Positions 1-8,194 of a stretch of 39,903 nt of DNA are shown here, piece after piece (position 1 is the first letter of the stretch; the number at the start of each line of letters is the position of its first letter). The DNA is taken from the NCBI GenBank assembly GCA_027491735.1, contig JAOZGP010000025.1:1-39903 (forward strand). The letters run 5' to 3'. Below the pieces are notes generated by a model, which made no database searches, was not told the origin of the DNA, and saw only the letters and a list, made by a program, of their open reading frames with translations. This stretch comes from Thermoproteota archaeon (GTDB taxonomy: Archaea; Korarchaeota; Korarchaeia; Korarchaeales; Korarchaeaceae). A program made the position numbers and the translations under genes.

Positions 1-125
1 GATGGCCTTCCTGAGGGCACCTTCAAGTCATCGGTCAAGCTCCCCAGTCCACCCCATCCTCACAATCCCGAGCGGAGGTCGGTGTCATGAAGGCCATCGC
101 GCTACAGACGTTATACGCCCCTGCC

Positions 126-833
126 TCAATCCCCAATTCTTGACAGGAGAAACCTCTCTAAGGACCTCACAAACTCAGAAACTTTGCCTCTGTAGGTAAA
201 GTCAACGTCTTCTAATGCATCAGCTATTCTGGGACTCATGGCAATCGTTATATATTTCTTACGGATCTTTCTGAATGCTTCAGCGGCGGTCCTGCAGGTG
301 AGGACAACGGCGCACATACCCAGTTCTCGCAACCTGCGAATTCCTCCCTCATCTGGCTCTATATCATACAACCTGAAACACCTGCCTCCTTTGAACTCCT
401 TCACGACTTTGGCTAGACCCTTATCGATCCTTGTGGATGAGACGAGTTGAACACATAGATCTCTGTCCAGCCCAGATAGGATCCTCAGGATGCCTGTGGA
501 TGTGTGCTCCATGGGGATCAAGACGGACTTGGCCCCAATCCTTCTGAGGGAGTCAGCAGTTCCCGGACCTATCGCCATGAGGACGTTTTCTGTGACGAGG
601 TCGGCCAGTTCCCTGATCAGGTTTACAGCGGTCTTACTGGTGAATACGAGGAGATCCGTTCTACGAATTCTCAGACATTGTTCTAACCCTTTAATCTCAC
701 TACACACGGGGACAATTCTTATCAGGGGAATGGATAGCCCCTTGAAATGCTTTAACATCTTCAGAAACTTTCTGTTGGTCTCCTCAGTCCCCGTGAACAC
801 AACCGTGAGGTCAGATCCATCTGAGCTTCTCAT
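126..833 (-). CDS. hemD: Uroporphyrinogen-III synthase
   Basis: Likely closes hydroxymethylbilane to uroporphyrinogen III, the branch-point substrate for siroheme, F430, cobalamin and archaeal heme. The family is poorly conserved. The call rests on length (about 235 residues), the two-lobed alpha/beta pattern with pieces such as LLVFTSKTAVNL and VVLTCRTAAEAF, and position directly after cobA and hemC. Its first codons overlap the end of cobA, so the three genes read as one minus-strand operon. The ATG start at 833 lies about 10 bases after a GGAAGGTG ribosome-binding-like stretch. TTG codons near 857 are alternatives. Function assignment is mostly contextual but strong because of the flanking genes. 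Confidence 0.8.
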   Translation of the reverse strand: MRSSDGSDLTVVFTGTEETNRKFLKMLKHFKGLSIPLIRIVPVCSEIKGLEQCLRIRRTDLLVFTSKTAVNLIRELADLVTENVLMAIGPGTADSLRRIGAKSVLIPMEHTSTGILRILSGLDRDLCVQLVSSTRIDKGLAKVVKEFKGGRCFRLYDIEPDEGGIRRLRELGMCAVVLTCRTAAEAFRKIRKKYITIAMSPRIADALEDVDFTYRGKVSEFVRSLERFLLSRIGD

Positions 834-1536
834 GAAGATTGCACACCTTCCCAACAACTATGACTGCGGGAGGTCTCAAGTTTTCCTTCCTAGCCTTCTC
901 CGGGAAGTCACTGAGAGTTCCCTTTATAACTCTCTGATTCTCTCTCGTGGCGTTTTCTATCGCAACAATAGGGGTTTCAGGAGGGAGCCCCGCCTCAAGC
1001 GCCTGTCTGACTATATCCTCCAGGTTGGACACCCCCATAAGTATGGATACGGTGTCCACCGCCCTGAAGATATCTTGGAGATCCAACGCAGAGTCCTCCT
1101 TTTTATGTCCTGTTACTATAGCCAGACTAGAGGCGTAGTTTCTATGGGTCACTGGTATTCCAGCGTAAGCTGGGCCGGCAATGGCTGAAGTTATACCAGG
1201 AACGATCTCGTACTCTATTCCAGCTCTCCTGAGGATTTCGCACTCCTCTCCTCCTCTTCCAAAGACAAAAGGATCCCCTCCTTTCAGCCTGACCACTACA
1301 TCATGTCTTCTGGCCTTCTCCACTAACATTTTGTTGATCTCCTCCTGTTTCTCCGACTGCCCATGCCATTTACCAAGATATACCAACTCCTTAGCGTTTT
1401 TCGCGAACTCCAGGATTTTAGGATTTATCAGCCGATCGTATATCACTACATCAGCTCTCTCCAAGACCCTGGCTCCCTTAACCGTTATGAGCTCAGGATC
1501 ACCAGGACCCGCTCCAACTAGGTAGACCTTTCCCAA
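811..1536 (-). CDS. cobA: Uroporphyrinogen-III C-methyltransferase (SUMT)
   Basis: Adds two methyl groups from S-adenosylmethionine to uroporphyrinogen III, giving precorrin-2, the precursor of siroheme (DsrAB cofactor), F430, B12 and siroheme-derived heme. The N-terminal VYLVGAGPGDPELIT motif, the RLKGGDPFVFGRGGEE motif and the VPGITSAIAGPAYAGIPVTHR block are diagnostic of the SUMT family, and 241 residues is the normal length for the stand-alone enzyme. It starts with TTG preceded by GGAGG and overlaps the 3' end of hemC by 38 bases, which suggests translational coupling. No fused dehydrogenase/ferrochelatase (CysG-type) domain is present, so those steps must be encoded elsewhere. Confidence 0.95.
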   Translation of the reverse strand: MGKVYLVGAGPGDPELITVKGARVLERADVVIYDRLINPKILEFAKNAKELVYLGKWHGQSEKQEEINKMLVEKARRHDVVVRLKGGDPFVFGRGGEECEILRRAGIEYEIVPGITSAIAGPAYAGIPVTHRNYASSLAIVTGHKKEDSALDLQDIFRAVDTVSILMGVSNLEDIVRQALEAGLPPETPIVAIENATRENQRVIKGTLSDFPEKARKENLRPPAVIVVGKVCNLHEKLRWI

Positions 1537-2428
1537 GGCTCCTCCACTCCCCTATAAGTGATTCTCCTCCAGAGGATAGAAACCTATCAATAATGTCCTC
1601 AACCGAGATCTCATCGAGGCTCGAAATACAGTTCAGGAGGACCCTCCTCCTCAGATCTGGAGAAACCAAAGAAACAATGACGCGAACCTTATCACCAGAT
1701 ATCGAGGCGTTGATGCCTACAGGAGTTCTACATCCAGCTCCAATCCCTCTCAAAATCTCTCTCTCTATGTCAATCTCAGCTCTGCTCTTCTTATCCTCCA
1801 CACACGACAAGAGCTCCAGTGTTCTCTTATCCTCCTTCCTGGCGATCACCCCCAAGGCCCCCTGGGCCGCTGGCGGAGTGATCTCGAGGACATCAAATCG
1901 ATGGTACTTCGTACCAACGCCCAACCTCAGAAGACCTGCTTCAGCTAGAATAACAGCTCTATAATGCCCTCTCCTCACCTTCTCCAACCTTGTGTCCACA
2001 TTGCCCCTTATAGGTCTTACTTTGATATCCGGACGTAGAAAGAGAAGATGGCTTCCTCTTCTGAGGCTGCTCGTGCCGATAACATCTCCGGGTCTGAGCT
2101 CTTGAGGATGACAACCAACCAGAGCGTCGAAGGGGCTCTTCCTCCTGGGAACTACGAGAGCTAGCTCCTCCTCCAGCTCGGTGGTGCAATCCTTCAGGCT
2201 GTGGACTGCCAGATCGATGTCACCTCTCAAGAGGGCAGCGTTGATCTCCTTCTCGAAGATTCCCTTCTCCTCAATCTTGTAGAGGGGATCCCTCAGATTC
2301 AGATCTCCCTTAGTTCTTATCACAATGGTCTCTGCTTTAACACCTTCTCTTCTGAGGATCTCAATGACCTCATTAGTCTGGGCCATGGCAAGCCTGCTAC
2401 CTCTGGTGCCGACCTTGAGAGGTTCCAT
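1499..2428 (-). CDS. hemC: Porphobilinogen deaminase (hydroxymethylbilane synthase)
   Basis: Polymerises four porphobilinogen units to hydroxymethylbilane. The N-terminal VGTRGSRLAMAQT, the central IGTSSLRR and RPIRGNVDTRL motifs, and the GAGCRTPVG motif are all present; the cysteine of the last carries the dipyrromethane cofactor. At 309 residues it is full length. It is the first gene of the minus-strand hemC-cobA-hemD group and lies back to back with the radical SAM gene at 2469, with only 40 bases between the two ATG codons. Those bases must hold both promoters. The genes for the earlier steps (hemA, hemL, hemB) are not in the window, which cuts off just after hemD. Confidence 0.95.
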   Translation of the reverse strand: MEPLKVGTRGSRLAMAQTNEVIEILRREGVKAETIVIRTKGDLNLRDPLYKIEEKGIFEKEINAALLRGDIDLAVHSLKDCTTELEEELALVVPRRKSPFDALVGCHPQELRPGDVIGTSSLRRGSHLLFLRPDIKVRPIRGNVDTRLEKVRRGHYRAVILAEAGLLRLGVGTKYHRFDVLEITPPAAQGALGVIARKEDKRTLELLSCVEDKKSRAEIDIEREILRGIGAGCRTPVGINASISGDKVRVIVSLVSPDLRRRVLLNCISSLDEISVEDIIDRFLSSGGESLIGEWRSLGKGLPSWSGSW

Positions 2429-2442
2429 TTAGGAGACCTCGA

Positions 2443-2450
2443 CATATAAG
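2443..2450 (+). promoter_or_regulatory. TATA-like box for the radical SAM gene
   Basis: CATATAAG lies about 23 bases before the ATG at 2469, the spacing expected for a leaderless archaeal transcript. The complementary strand of the same 40-base gap must also drive hemC, so the two promoters overlap. Confidence 0.45.
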
Positions 2451-2468
2451 GTTAAAAGGGTTCCTTCA

Positions 2469-3533
2469 ATGGATGAATTGATGCTTTCATTTTTGAGAGG
2501 TAAGGAGAGGCTCAGAAGCATTCAGGTGGAGATATCGACAGCCTGTCAGCTCAACTGCGAGATGTGCCCGAAGAACCTGTTCAGCAGTAGGTGGATTTCA
2601 GCGCTCATGGATTTCGATCTCTACAGAACGATCTCCGAGGACATGAACATGTTCAGGTATGTCCATCTTCAGGGCTGGGGAGAGCCCCTGCTCAACCCCA
2701 ATATCTGTGATATGATTACAATCGCTAAGAGAAAGAGGTGCAGCGTAGGCGTTACCACGAACGGTTTACTCCTCGATAGAGAGATGTGTTCAGATCTGAT
2801 CAAGGCCGGAGTCGATCTCATAGCTGTGTCGGTCGCAGGCGCAAGACCTGAGACCCACGACCTCATCAGAAAGGGCTCGAGCTTGGAGGATCTAAAACAG
2901 AAGCTTAAAGATCTCTCATCCGTGAGAAAGGTGGAGAAGAGGCCCAAGATCACCTTAACCACGATAATGATGAAGAACACTGTGCATGAGCTCCCAGATC
3001 TCGTTAATCTGGCTCGGGAGGTTGGCGCCGATGAGCTGATAGTGAATAACCTGGATTATATACCTTCTCCTGATCTGGGCGGCATGGAGGTCTTCTCTCC
3101 ACCGGGACTTGAGCCGGAGAAACACATATTGGAGTCCATTGAAAGAGCTAAGCTTTTGGCAGATAAACTAGGCGTAAGGTTGTATGTCAGACCTCTCAAG
3201 ATGGAGGAAAGCGTGGTTTGTGCAGAAAGTCCCTTAACGAATGTGTTTGTGACTTACCAAGGAGATGTGGCTCCTTGCGTGTACCTCCACCTCCCCACAA
3301 AGGAGAGGGTGATCCCACGCTTCTTCATGGGTGCGGGTTACCTTGTGGAGAAGCTCTACTTCGGTCGCGTGGATAGTGAGAGGCTAAGGGATGTGTGGAA
3401 AAAAGAGATCTACAGGGATTTCAGGGACATCTTCTACAGAAGAGCTATGGCCCAGATGTATCCCTCCAGCTTTCCTGGAAAGATTGAAATTCCAGAGCAA
3501 TGCAGAACCTGCTACAAGATGTACTCAATCTAA
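2469..3533 (+). CDS. Radical SAM/SPASM domain protein
   Basis: The N-terminal CX3CX2C motif (C26, C30, C33 in STACQLNCEMC) binds the radical SAM [4Fe-4S] cluster. The HLQGWGEPLLNP and VTTNGLLL segments match the radical SAM barrel. Late cysteines C251, C270, C345 and C348 form a SPASM-like auxiliary cluster site. SPASM proteins include AhbC and AhbD of the siroheme-derived heme pathway, and the gene is back to back with hemC, so a tetrapyrrole role is possible. Neighbourhood is the only support: peptide-modifying enzymes have the same architecture. The ATG at 2469 fits a leaderless start. The 3' end overlaps the convergent beta-propeller gene by 4 bases. Confidence 0.75.
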   Translation: MDELMLSFLRGKERLRSIQVEISTACQLNCEMCPKNLFSSRWISALMDFDLYRTISEDMNMFRYVHLQGWGEPLLNPNICDMITIAKRKRCSVGVTTNGLLLDREMCSDLIKAGVDLIAVSVAGARPETHDLIRKGSSLEDLKQKLKDLSSVRKVEKRPKITLTTIMMKNTVHELPDLVNLAREVGADELIVNNLDYIPSPDLGGMEVFSPPGLEPEKHILESIERAKLLADKLGVRLYVRPLKMEESVVCAESPLTNVFVTYQGDVAPCVYLHLPTKERVIPRFFMGAGYLVEKLYFGRVDSERLRDVWKKEIYRDFRDIFYRRAMAQMYPSSFPGKIEIPEQCRTCYKMYSI

Positions 3534-4471
3534 GGAAGCTCCATCAGAGATATAGATTTTCCTTTCTTAACGGCCACCCCAAGCCGTCCGATGCAGATTG
3601 GTTCTCCGTCCAGTTTGATCTCTCTTCTCCTATCCTCCGAAAGAACAATGACCCTTCCCTGAAATCCAAGGTAGATCTCATCCTCAGCGAAGATAGATAG
3701 GGGTCTTGTAGGCATCTCCTTCCTCCAGAGGACTTCTCCATCAGGGGAGACGACCTGAAGAATATCTTCGTCGGCAGCAGCAATGATTCCTCTTTTCTCA
3801 TCAACACAGATCTCAGGCTTCCTCATGATCACTCGAAAGAGCTCATCACAGCTATCTGAGAGCATAAAAAGTCCTCTCTCCTCAGAGATCACAAATCCAT
3901 CCCTCAGGAACATAAGTTCTTTGACAGAAATGTTAAACTTCCTGTTCACCGGTCTAACAATGTAGAGTCTTCTCTCGGTACCGAAAGCGATGTGGTTCTC
4001 CCGAAGCACCATTCCCCGAACAGCTCCTTCCACAGCTCTCTCCAGGACACGGTTCCCATCGATGTTGTAGATGTATGCAAACTCATCGATCCACCCAGCG
4101 CCAGCTCCCACGTATTTGTCCCCGATGGACACTGAAGTCACGTCCTCCGGTCTCTCTCCTATACTCGCGACCGTCATGAATTGCTGTTTCCAGATGAGAT
4201 CTCCCTCTTTCGAGAAAAGGTAAAGCTTACCGTCCATGAAGTTGGTACCAACCGCTAGGTATTTCTCGTTGACGTCTAGGGCGGTTATCTGCACGTCGGT
4301 ATATGGATCCCTGTAAAAGGTCACCGAGAGCTTCTCAGTCCAAAGGACGCCGTCCTCATCGAAGAGATAAAGCCAACCATCCTTACATCCGACGGCTAAC
4401 AGCTCATCACAGATATCGGCTACTTTCACCTCATCCTCGCATACATGGCTCCACACAACGCTCACCTTCAA
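3530..4471 (-). CDS. Beta-propeller (PQQ/WD40-like repeat) protein
   Basis: About seven repeats of the form 'LAVGxxDGxLYLFxxxGxxxW' are visible, for example ELLAVGCKDGWLYLFDEDG, then DGKLYLFSKEGDLIWKQ, and QVVSPDGEVLWRKEMP near the end. This is typical of outer blades of PQQ-like or WD40-like propellers that serve as binding scaffolds. No signal peptide or catalytic residues are evident. A longer open frame extends to 4615, but its first 48 residues do not look like propeller and overlap the exporter gene. I chose the TTG at 4471, which lies about 35 bases after a TTTTTTAAA stretch on the minus strand. It follows the exporter gene on the same strand. Function unknown. Confidence 0.6.
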   Translation of the reverse strand: MKVSVVWSHVCEDEVKVADICDELLAVGCKDGWLYLFDEDGVLWTEKLSVTFYRDPYTDVQITALDVNEKYLAVGTNFMDGKLYLFSKEGDLIWKQQFMTVASIGERPEDVTSVSIGDKYVGAGAGWIDEFAYIYNIDGNRVLERAVEGAVRGMVLRENHIAFGTERRLYIVRPVNRKFNISVKELMFLRDGFVISEERGLFMLSDSCDELFRVIMRKPEICVDEKRGIIAAADEDILQVVSPDGEVLWRKEMPTRPLSIFAEDEIYLGFQGRVIVLSEDRRREIKLDGEPICIGRLGVAVKKGKSISLMELP

Positions 4472-4538
4472 ACTGCTGGCGTCACAGAAAAAGCGAATGG
4501 GAAGTTTAAAAAATAGGTGAAAAAGTTGAGGAGGGAGA

Positions 4539-5975
4539 TCACACCCTCGGAGCCCACTGAGGCAGCTTGCTCCAGGCCACTGGGCCGAAGATGTACGTGG
4601 ACAGTGTGAACCCAAGTATGACGTTTATTATGGCTCCAGTGAAGAACGCTATCCACGGCTTGGATCCGTAGCCGGCGAATATCCTCTTGAAATTGGTGGT
4701 CATGCCTATGCTGAAGAACGTGAATATGAAGGTCCACGTCCTCATTGTCTTTATCGGTCCTATCAGGTTGGGCTTCATGATCTTCATGTATTCAGTCGTC
4801 GACACGCCCAGCGTCACCAAGGTCATGACGAACGATGCTATCAGGAATCCTATCACGAACTTCGGGAACCTCCACCAGATCTCCATGGGAGATGGCTTTA
4901 TTCCAGTCTCCTCGACCTCCCACCTAGTCGTTGATATCACAGCCATGACGAAGGCCCAGAGACCTATCCAAATGTCCCTTCCTATCACCTTCATCAATGT
5001 GAAGGCCCATATAGCCTGCTCATGAGCATCAGCGCCGCTGACAACGGCAGCAATGTGGTCGTGATACCACTCACCATAGAAGTCCGCAGCTGCAAATCCA
5101 GCAGCATCAGCGAACTCGGAGGTTCCTATCCAAGCCCCAGCAACTCCCGGATGGAGCGGTCCAGCAGCCATAGCTGCGAAAGGCAGCAGGAATATGCAGA
5201 TTATGGCCATGAGTATCACTGCAGAGATTCCGAGGGCGTAGTCCTCCTTCTTGGCTCTGACCGCAGCTGCCATGGCTATTGAGGCAGAGACTCCACAGAC
5301 GGCACCTCCAGCTCCCAACACAGCTGAGGTCCTTTTGTCGAGCCCTATTTTGACTCCTATGGAGTATATTATGACGAACGTTATTATAGCTATTATGGCG
5401 GCCTGAGCTATGACGTAGGGACCAGCCATGTATATCAGGGTGAACGGCAGCGTGGCGCCAAGCAACACTATACCTGTCTTTATGTAGTACTCAACCCTGA
5501 AGCCGGAGGACATCCACTTCGGGTAGTGCCATATGTTTCCAATCACCAGTCCTAGAAGAACTGCCAGCAGAGGAGGCTCGAGGTTGAAGTTGTGCACGGT
5601 CTTGTTGGCCGCCACCACGAAGATTATGATGGACAATATGTAGACGAATGTGAACGAGATTGCGAAGTCCTTGGCATTGAACCCCAGTATGGAGCTCGTT
5701 ATGGTGAATATTATGAGCCAGAAGAGGTAGTTTACAACGTACCCGAACCAGTGTTTAGCGAAATAATCAGCTATCTGGCTGCTCTGTGTCCATTTTCCTG
5801 GAGCGGAGACAGCTAAGGTCTTAAGAGCCGGAACATTGCCAGAGTAGTAGAGAACCAGCGCTATTATGATCACGATGAAGGCCATCCAGACGGCCCACCA
5901 GTCCTCAGTCTTCCATAGAGATTCCCATCCTCTTATGACTTCTACTCTTTCCTTTCCTTCCTCCTTCTTGGACAA
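4539..5975 (-). CDS. YeiH-family putative sulfate/sulfur-oxyanion exporter
   Basis: Polytopic membrane protein with about 11 helices. The core carries GIVLLGATLPF and the glycine-rich GAGGAVCGVSASIAMAAAV signature of the YeiH/PSE family (putative sulfate exporters). Compared with ordinary YeiH it has extra N-terminal helices and a loop insert around EFADAAGFAAADFYGEWYHDH. The open frame runs to 6146, but that extension is basic and not membrane-like. I chose the TTG at 5975 because GGAGGTG lies about 7 bases before it and a TATA-like box lies 45-50 bases upstream. In a window with sulfite reductase, export or import of sulfite, sulfate or an organosulfonate product is plausible. Substrate is inference. 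Confidence 0.7.
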   Translation of the reverse strand: MSKKEEGKERVEVIRGWESLWKTEDWWAVWMAFIVIIIALVLYYSGNVPALKTLAVSAPGKWTQSSQIADYFAKHWFGYVVNYLFWLIIFTITSSILGFNAKDFAISFTFVYILSIIIFVVAANKTVHNFNLEPPLLAVLLGLVIGNIWHYPKWMSSGFRVEYYIKTGIVLLGATLPFTLIYMAGPYVIAQAAIIAIITFVIIYSIGVKIGLDKRTSAVLGAGGAVCGVSASIAMAAAVRAKKEDYALGISAVILMAIICIFLLPFAAMAAGPLHPGVAGAWIGTSEFADAAGFAAADFYGEWYHDHIAAVVSGADAHEQAIWAFTLMKVIGRDIWIGLWAFVMAVISTTRWEVEETGIKPSPMEIWWRFPKFVIGFLIASFVMTLVTLGVSTTEYMKIMKPNLIGPIKTMRTWTFIFTFFSIGMTTNFKRIFAGYGSKPWIAFFTGAIINVILGFTLSTYIFGPVAWSKLPQWAPRV

Positions 5976-6020
5976 GAGTCGACACCTCCACCTCTTTCCG
6001 TCTAAGGATAGAAAGGGTTT

Positions 6021-6028
6021 TTTATAAA
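6021..6028 (-). promoter_or_regulatory. TATA-like box for the YeiH-family gene
   Basis: TTTATAAA, followed by an A-tract on the minus strand, lies so that transcription would begin near 5999. That leaves a leader of about 24 bases carrying GGAGGTG before the TTG at 5975. This supports the shortened start. Confidence 0.5.
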
Positions 6029-6267
6029 TCTTCTCATGAATACCTCGAGCAGTTGCAGGCAATCTCCTACCGATTTTTGGGTAAAAGTTTCTCCTAAAAA
6101 CAGCTTCACAGTCTCCCTGCTTACCAGACCGCCGATTTAAGCCCAAAAAACAAACAGTCCTTTAAGTTCATCTAAATTCACCAACTATAGGGATTTTTCG
6201 GAGGAAATCGTGCTCTGCTTTGGCATCTAGGCAAAAGGTGTGAGGTGCTTTGTGATTTTACGAGATG

Positions 6268-6277
6268 CTTTTATCTA
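6268..6277 (+). promoter_or_regulatory. TATA-like box for the lactate dehydrogenase gene
   Basis: CTTTTATCTA lies about 27 bases before the TTG/GTG pair at 6297-6302. This is the spacing of a leaderless archaeal promoter, and no Shine-Dalgarno sequence precedes the start. Confidence 0.45.
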
Positions 6278-6299
6278 AATCTGAAGTGAATCTGCCTTG

Positions 6300-7733
6300 G
6301 TGTACAGATTGGCCGGCAGCAATGTAGTGAAGGATCTCAGAAAGATTTTGGGTCCTGATAAAGTTGATGACGACGAATTAGTGGTCAAGTTATATTCTAA
6401 AGATGCTGTTTACTTTGAAAGCAATGCTCTTGCAGTAGTCTTCCCCACAAGTACAGAGGAAGTCTCTGAAGTTGTCAGGTACGCCTACAAGCATGACCTC
6501 AAGATATATCCTCAGGGATCCGCCAGTGAGATAGTTGGATCATCAACCCCCAGAGAGGACGGCATAGTGATTAGCTTCGACAGGATGAACAGGATAAAGG
6601 AGGTGAACATAGTAGACTCCTATGTGGTGGCTGAGGCTGGGGCAAGGATGCTCGATGTAAACAACTTGCTGGCAGCTAAAGGATACATGTTTCCAGTCGA
6701 TCCAGCCTCGATCAAGGCTGTGACTGTGGGAGGAGCAGTCAACAGCGGAGCCGGGGGGATGAGAGGAGCCAAGTATGGAACGATGAAAGACTGGGTGAGC
6801 GGTCTGACAGTTGTTCTTCCAGACGAGAAGGGAACTATTCTCAAATTAGGTGGAAAGACTGCCAAAAACAGAGAGGGATACGATCTAGTTCGTCTGATAA
6901 TAGGGAGCGAGGGTACTCTGGCGGTGGTAACAGAAGCTACTCTGAGGATAGTCCCTCAACCGGAAAGTCTAGCAACGGTTGTGGGATTCTTCCTCACGCT
7001 GGAGGACCTGCTGAACGCTGTGATAAACATAAAGGAGAGCAGGATAAATCCATTCATAATGGAGTTCGTTGATGCTGATACAGTAAGAATGACTATGAAG
7101 GCTTTAGGCTCTAAGATAAAAGGAGAAGGGCACTATCTACTTGTCAGCGTCGACACAACACCTGAGGCCACCAACCGCGTTCTCTCCCAGCTCGAGGAGA
7201 TCATGAGGAAAAACAGCGTAACAGCTGTGTACACGGCCAGGACCATGGCCGAGGCTGAAGCTGAGGGATTCTTCGATATAAGGAGAAACTACTATCCTGC
7301 ATCCATAAGACTTGCGGCTGAAGGCCTCAAGAGCCCGAACTCTCGCATGTATGTGTACGTTGAGGACATATCAGTTCCTCCGACCAAGACCATAGAGGCG
7401 GTCAAGAGACTCAGGGAACTGGAGAAGAAATATGGAATACCAATGACTCTAGGGGGACACATAAGTGATGGAAACCTGCATCCAATCCTCTGGTTCTACG
7501 ATCACGAGAGGGAGAAGAAGGAGAAGTTCGAGGACATGATTCTCGAAATTATGGAGGTAGCCATAAGCCTAGATGGTGTGATGAGCTCAGAGCACGGCAT
7601 AGGCATGACAAAAAAGGAGGGTCTAGCAAAGCAGCTTGAGGCCAAAGGCAGCTTGAAGGCCCTTGATCTCATGAAACAGATAAAGAGAGTCTTCGATCCC
7701 AAGGGAATCCTTAATCCTGGGAAGGTGCTATGA
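6300..7733 (+). CDS. FAD-linked D-lactate/glycolate-type dehydrogenase (GlcD family)
   Basis: Oxidises a 2-hydroxyacid, most likely D-lactate, to the 2-oxoacid with FAD. The PCMH/FAD_binding_4 domain fills the first half (VVFPTSTEEVSEVVRYA, DPASIKAVTVGGAVNSGAGG, LIIGSEGTLAVVTEATLRI). The C-terminal half has the family's GGHISDGNLHP and SSEHGIGMTKK motifs that hold substrate and flavin. About 477 residues is full length. TTG at 6297 or GTG at 6300 are both possible; the TATA spacing favours a leaderless message. The next gene, 10 bases on, encodes a small Fe-S protein, matching the GlcD-GlcF arrangement. In sulfite or sulfate reducers such enzymes feed electrons from lactate to the membrane pool or to DsrC. 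Confidence 0.9.
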   Translation: MYRLAGSNVVKDLRKILGPDKVDDDELVVKLYSKDAVYFESNALAVVFPTSTEEVSEVVRYAYKHDLKIYPQGSASEIVGSSTPREDGIVISFDRMNRIKEVNIVDSYVVAEAGARMLDVNNLLAAKGYMFPVDPASIKAVTVGGAVNSGAGGMRGAKYGTMKDWVSGLTVVLPDEKGTILKLGGKTAKNREGYDLVRLIIGSEGTLAVVTEATLRIVPQPESLATVVGFFLTLEDLLNAVINIKESRINPFIMEFVDADTVRMTMKALGSKIKGEGHYLLVSVDTTPEATNRVLSQLEEIMRKNSVTAVYTARTMAEAEAEGFFDIRRNYYPASIRLAAEGLKSPNSRMYVYVEDISVPPTKTIEAVKRLRELEKKYGIPMTLGGHISDGNLHPILWFYDHEREKKEKFEDMILEIMEVAISLDGVMSSEHGIGMTKKEGLAKQLEAKGSLKALDLMKQIKRVFDPKGILNPGKVL

Positions 7734-7743
7734 GGTGAAGGTT

Positions 7744-8040
7744 ATGAATCCCAACGAGATGAAGGATCAGATTATGAAAGAACTCTCCAGATGCTCCTAT
7801 TGTGGGCTCTGTGAGTGGGTATGCCCAGTTCTGAGGGTACAACTGAAGAGGAACTACGGACCCAGGGGTAGATTGAGCACGATGATCTTCGCCTTAAGGG
7901 ATGGACTCTGGACGGAAGCTGGTGAAAGCGGTGTGTTCACATGTCTCCTTTGTGGTGCCTGCTCAACTCAGTGTCCAGCGGGCATAAAACTTGAGGAGGT
8001 GATAAGGCTCTTCAGGTACTACCTGACTCTCACCGGCTAG
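7744..8040 (+). CDS. Small two-cluster [4Fe-4S] protein (GlcF N-terminal type)
   Basis: The 98-residue protein has two 4Fe-4S motifs, CSYCGLCEWVCP and CLLCGACSTQCP, with the spacing seen at the N-terminus of GlcF, HdrC and DsrK-type subunits. It stops where GlcF would continue into two CCG domains. It probably carries electrons from the FAD dehydrogenase just upstream. Open frame begins at a GTG at 7735. I prefer the ATG at 7744 because GAGGTGA lies 5 bases before it. The missing CCG part may be supplied by the LutA-like gene 3 kb away on the other strand. It could also be a natural HdrC-like protein. Confidence 0.8.
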   Translation: MNPNEMKDQIMKELSRCSYCGLCEWVCPVLRVQLKRNYGPRGRLSTMIFALRDGLWTEAGESGVFTCLLCGACSTQCPAGIKLEEVIRLFRYYLTLTG

Positions 8041-8194
8041 GCCATTAACACGAGAAGATTTATTTTATTATAAATAAATAGAGCACTTTGGTATCATTCT
8101 CTTTTTTATCTGAAATTATATGTGTAATAAAAAGAGACTTCCGTTAGATAGGACGACTAAAATAAAATAGTAAAATAAAAAAGAAGTGTGAGAT

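Noticed and set aside
2-199. Plus-strand 65-codon frame at the window start, and a partial minus-strand start near position 38
   Set aside because: The plus frame overlaps the end of hemD and has no recognisable motif. The minus frame (TTG near 38) shows only 12 codons, so I cannot say what gene follows hemD.
5976-6146. 57-residue N-terminal extension of the YeiH-type exporter
   Set aside because: It is rich in Arg and Lys, covers the TATA-like box and lacks membrane character.
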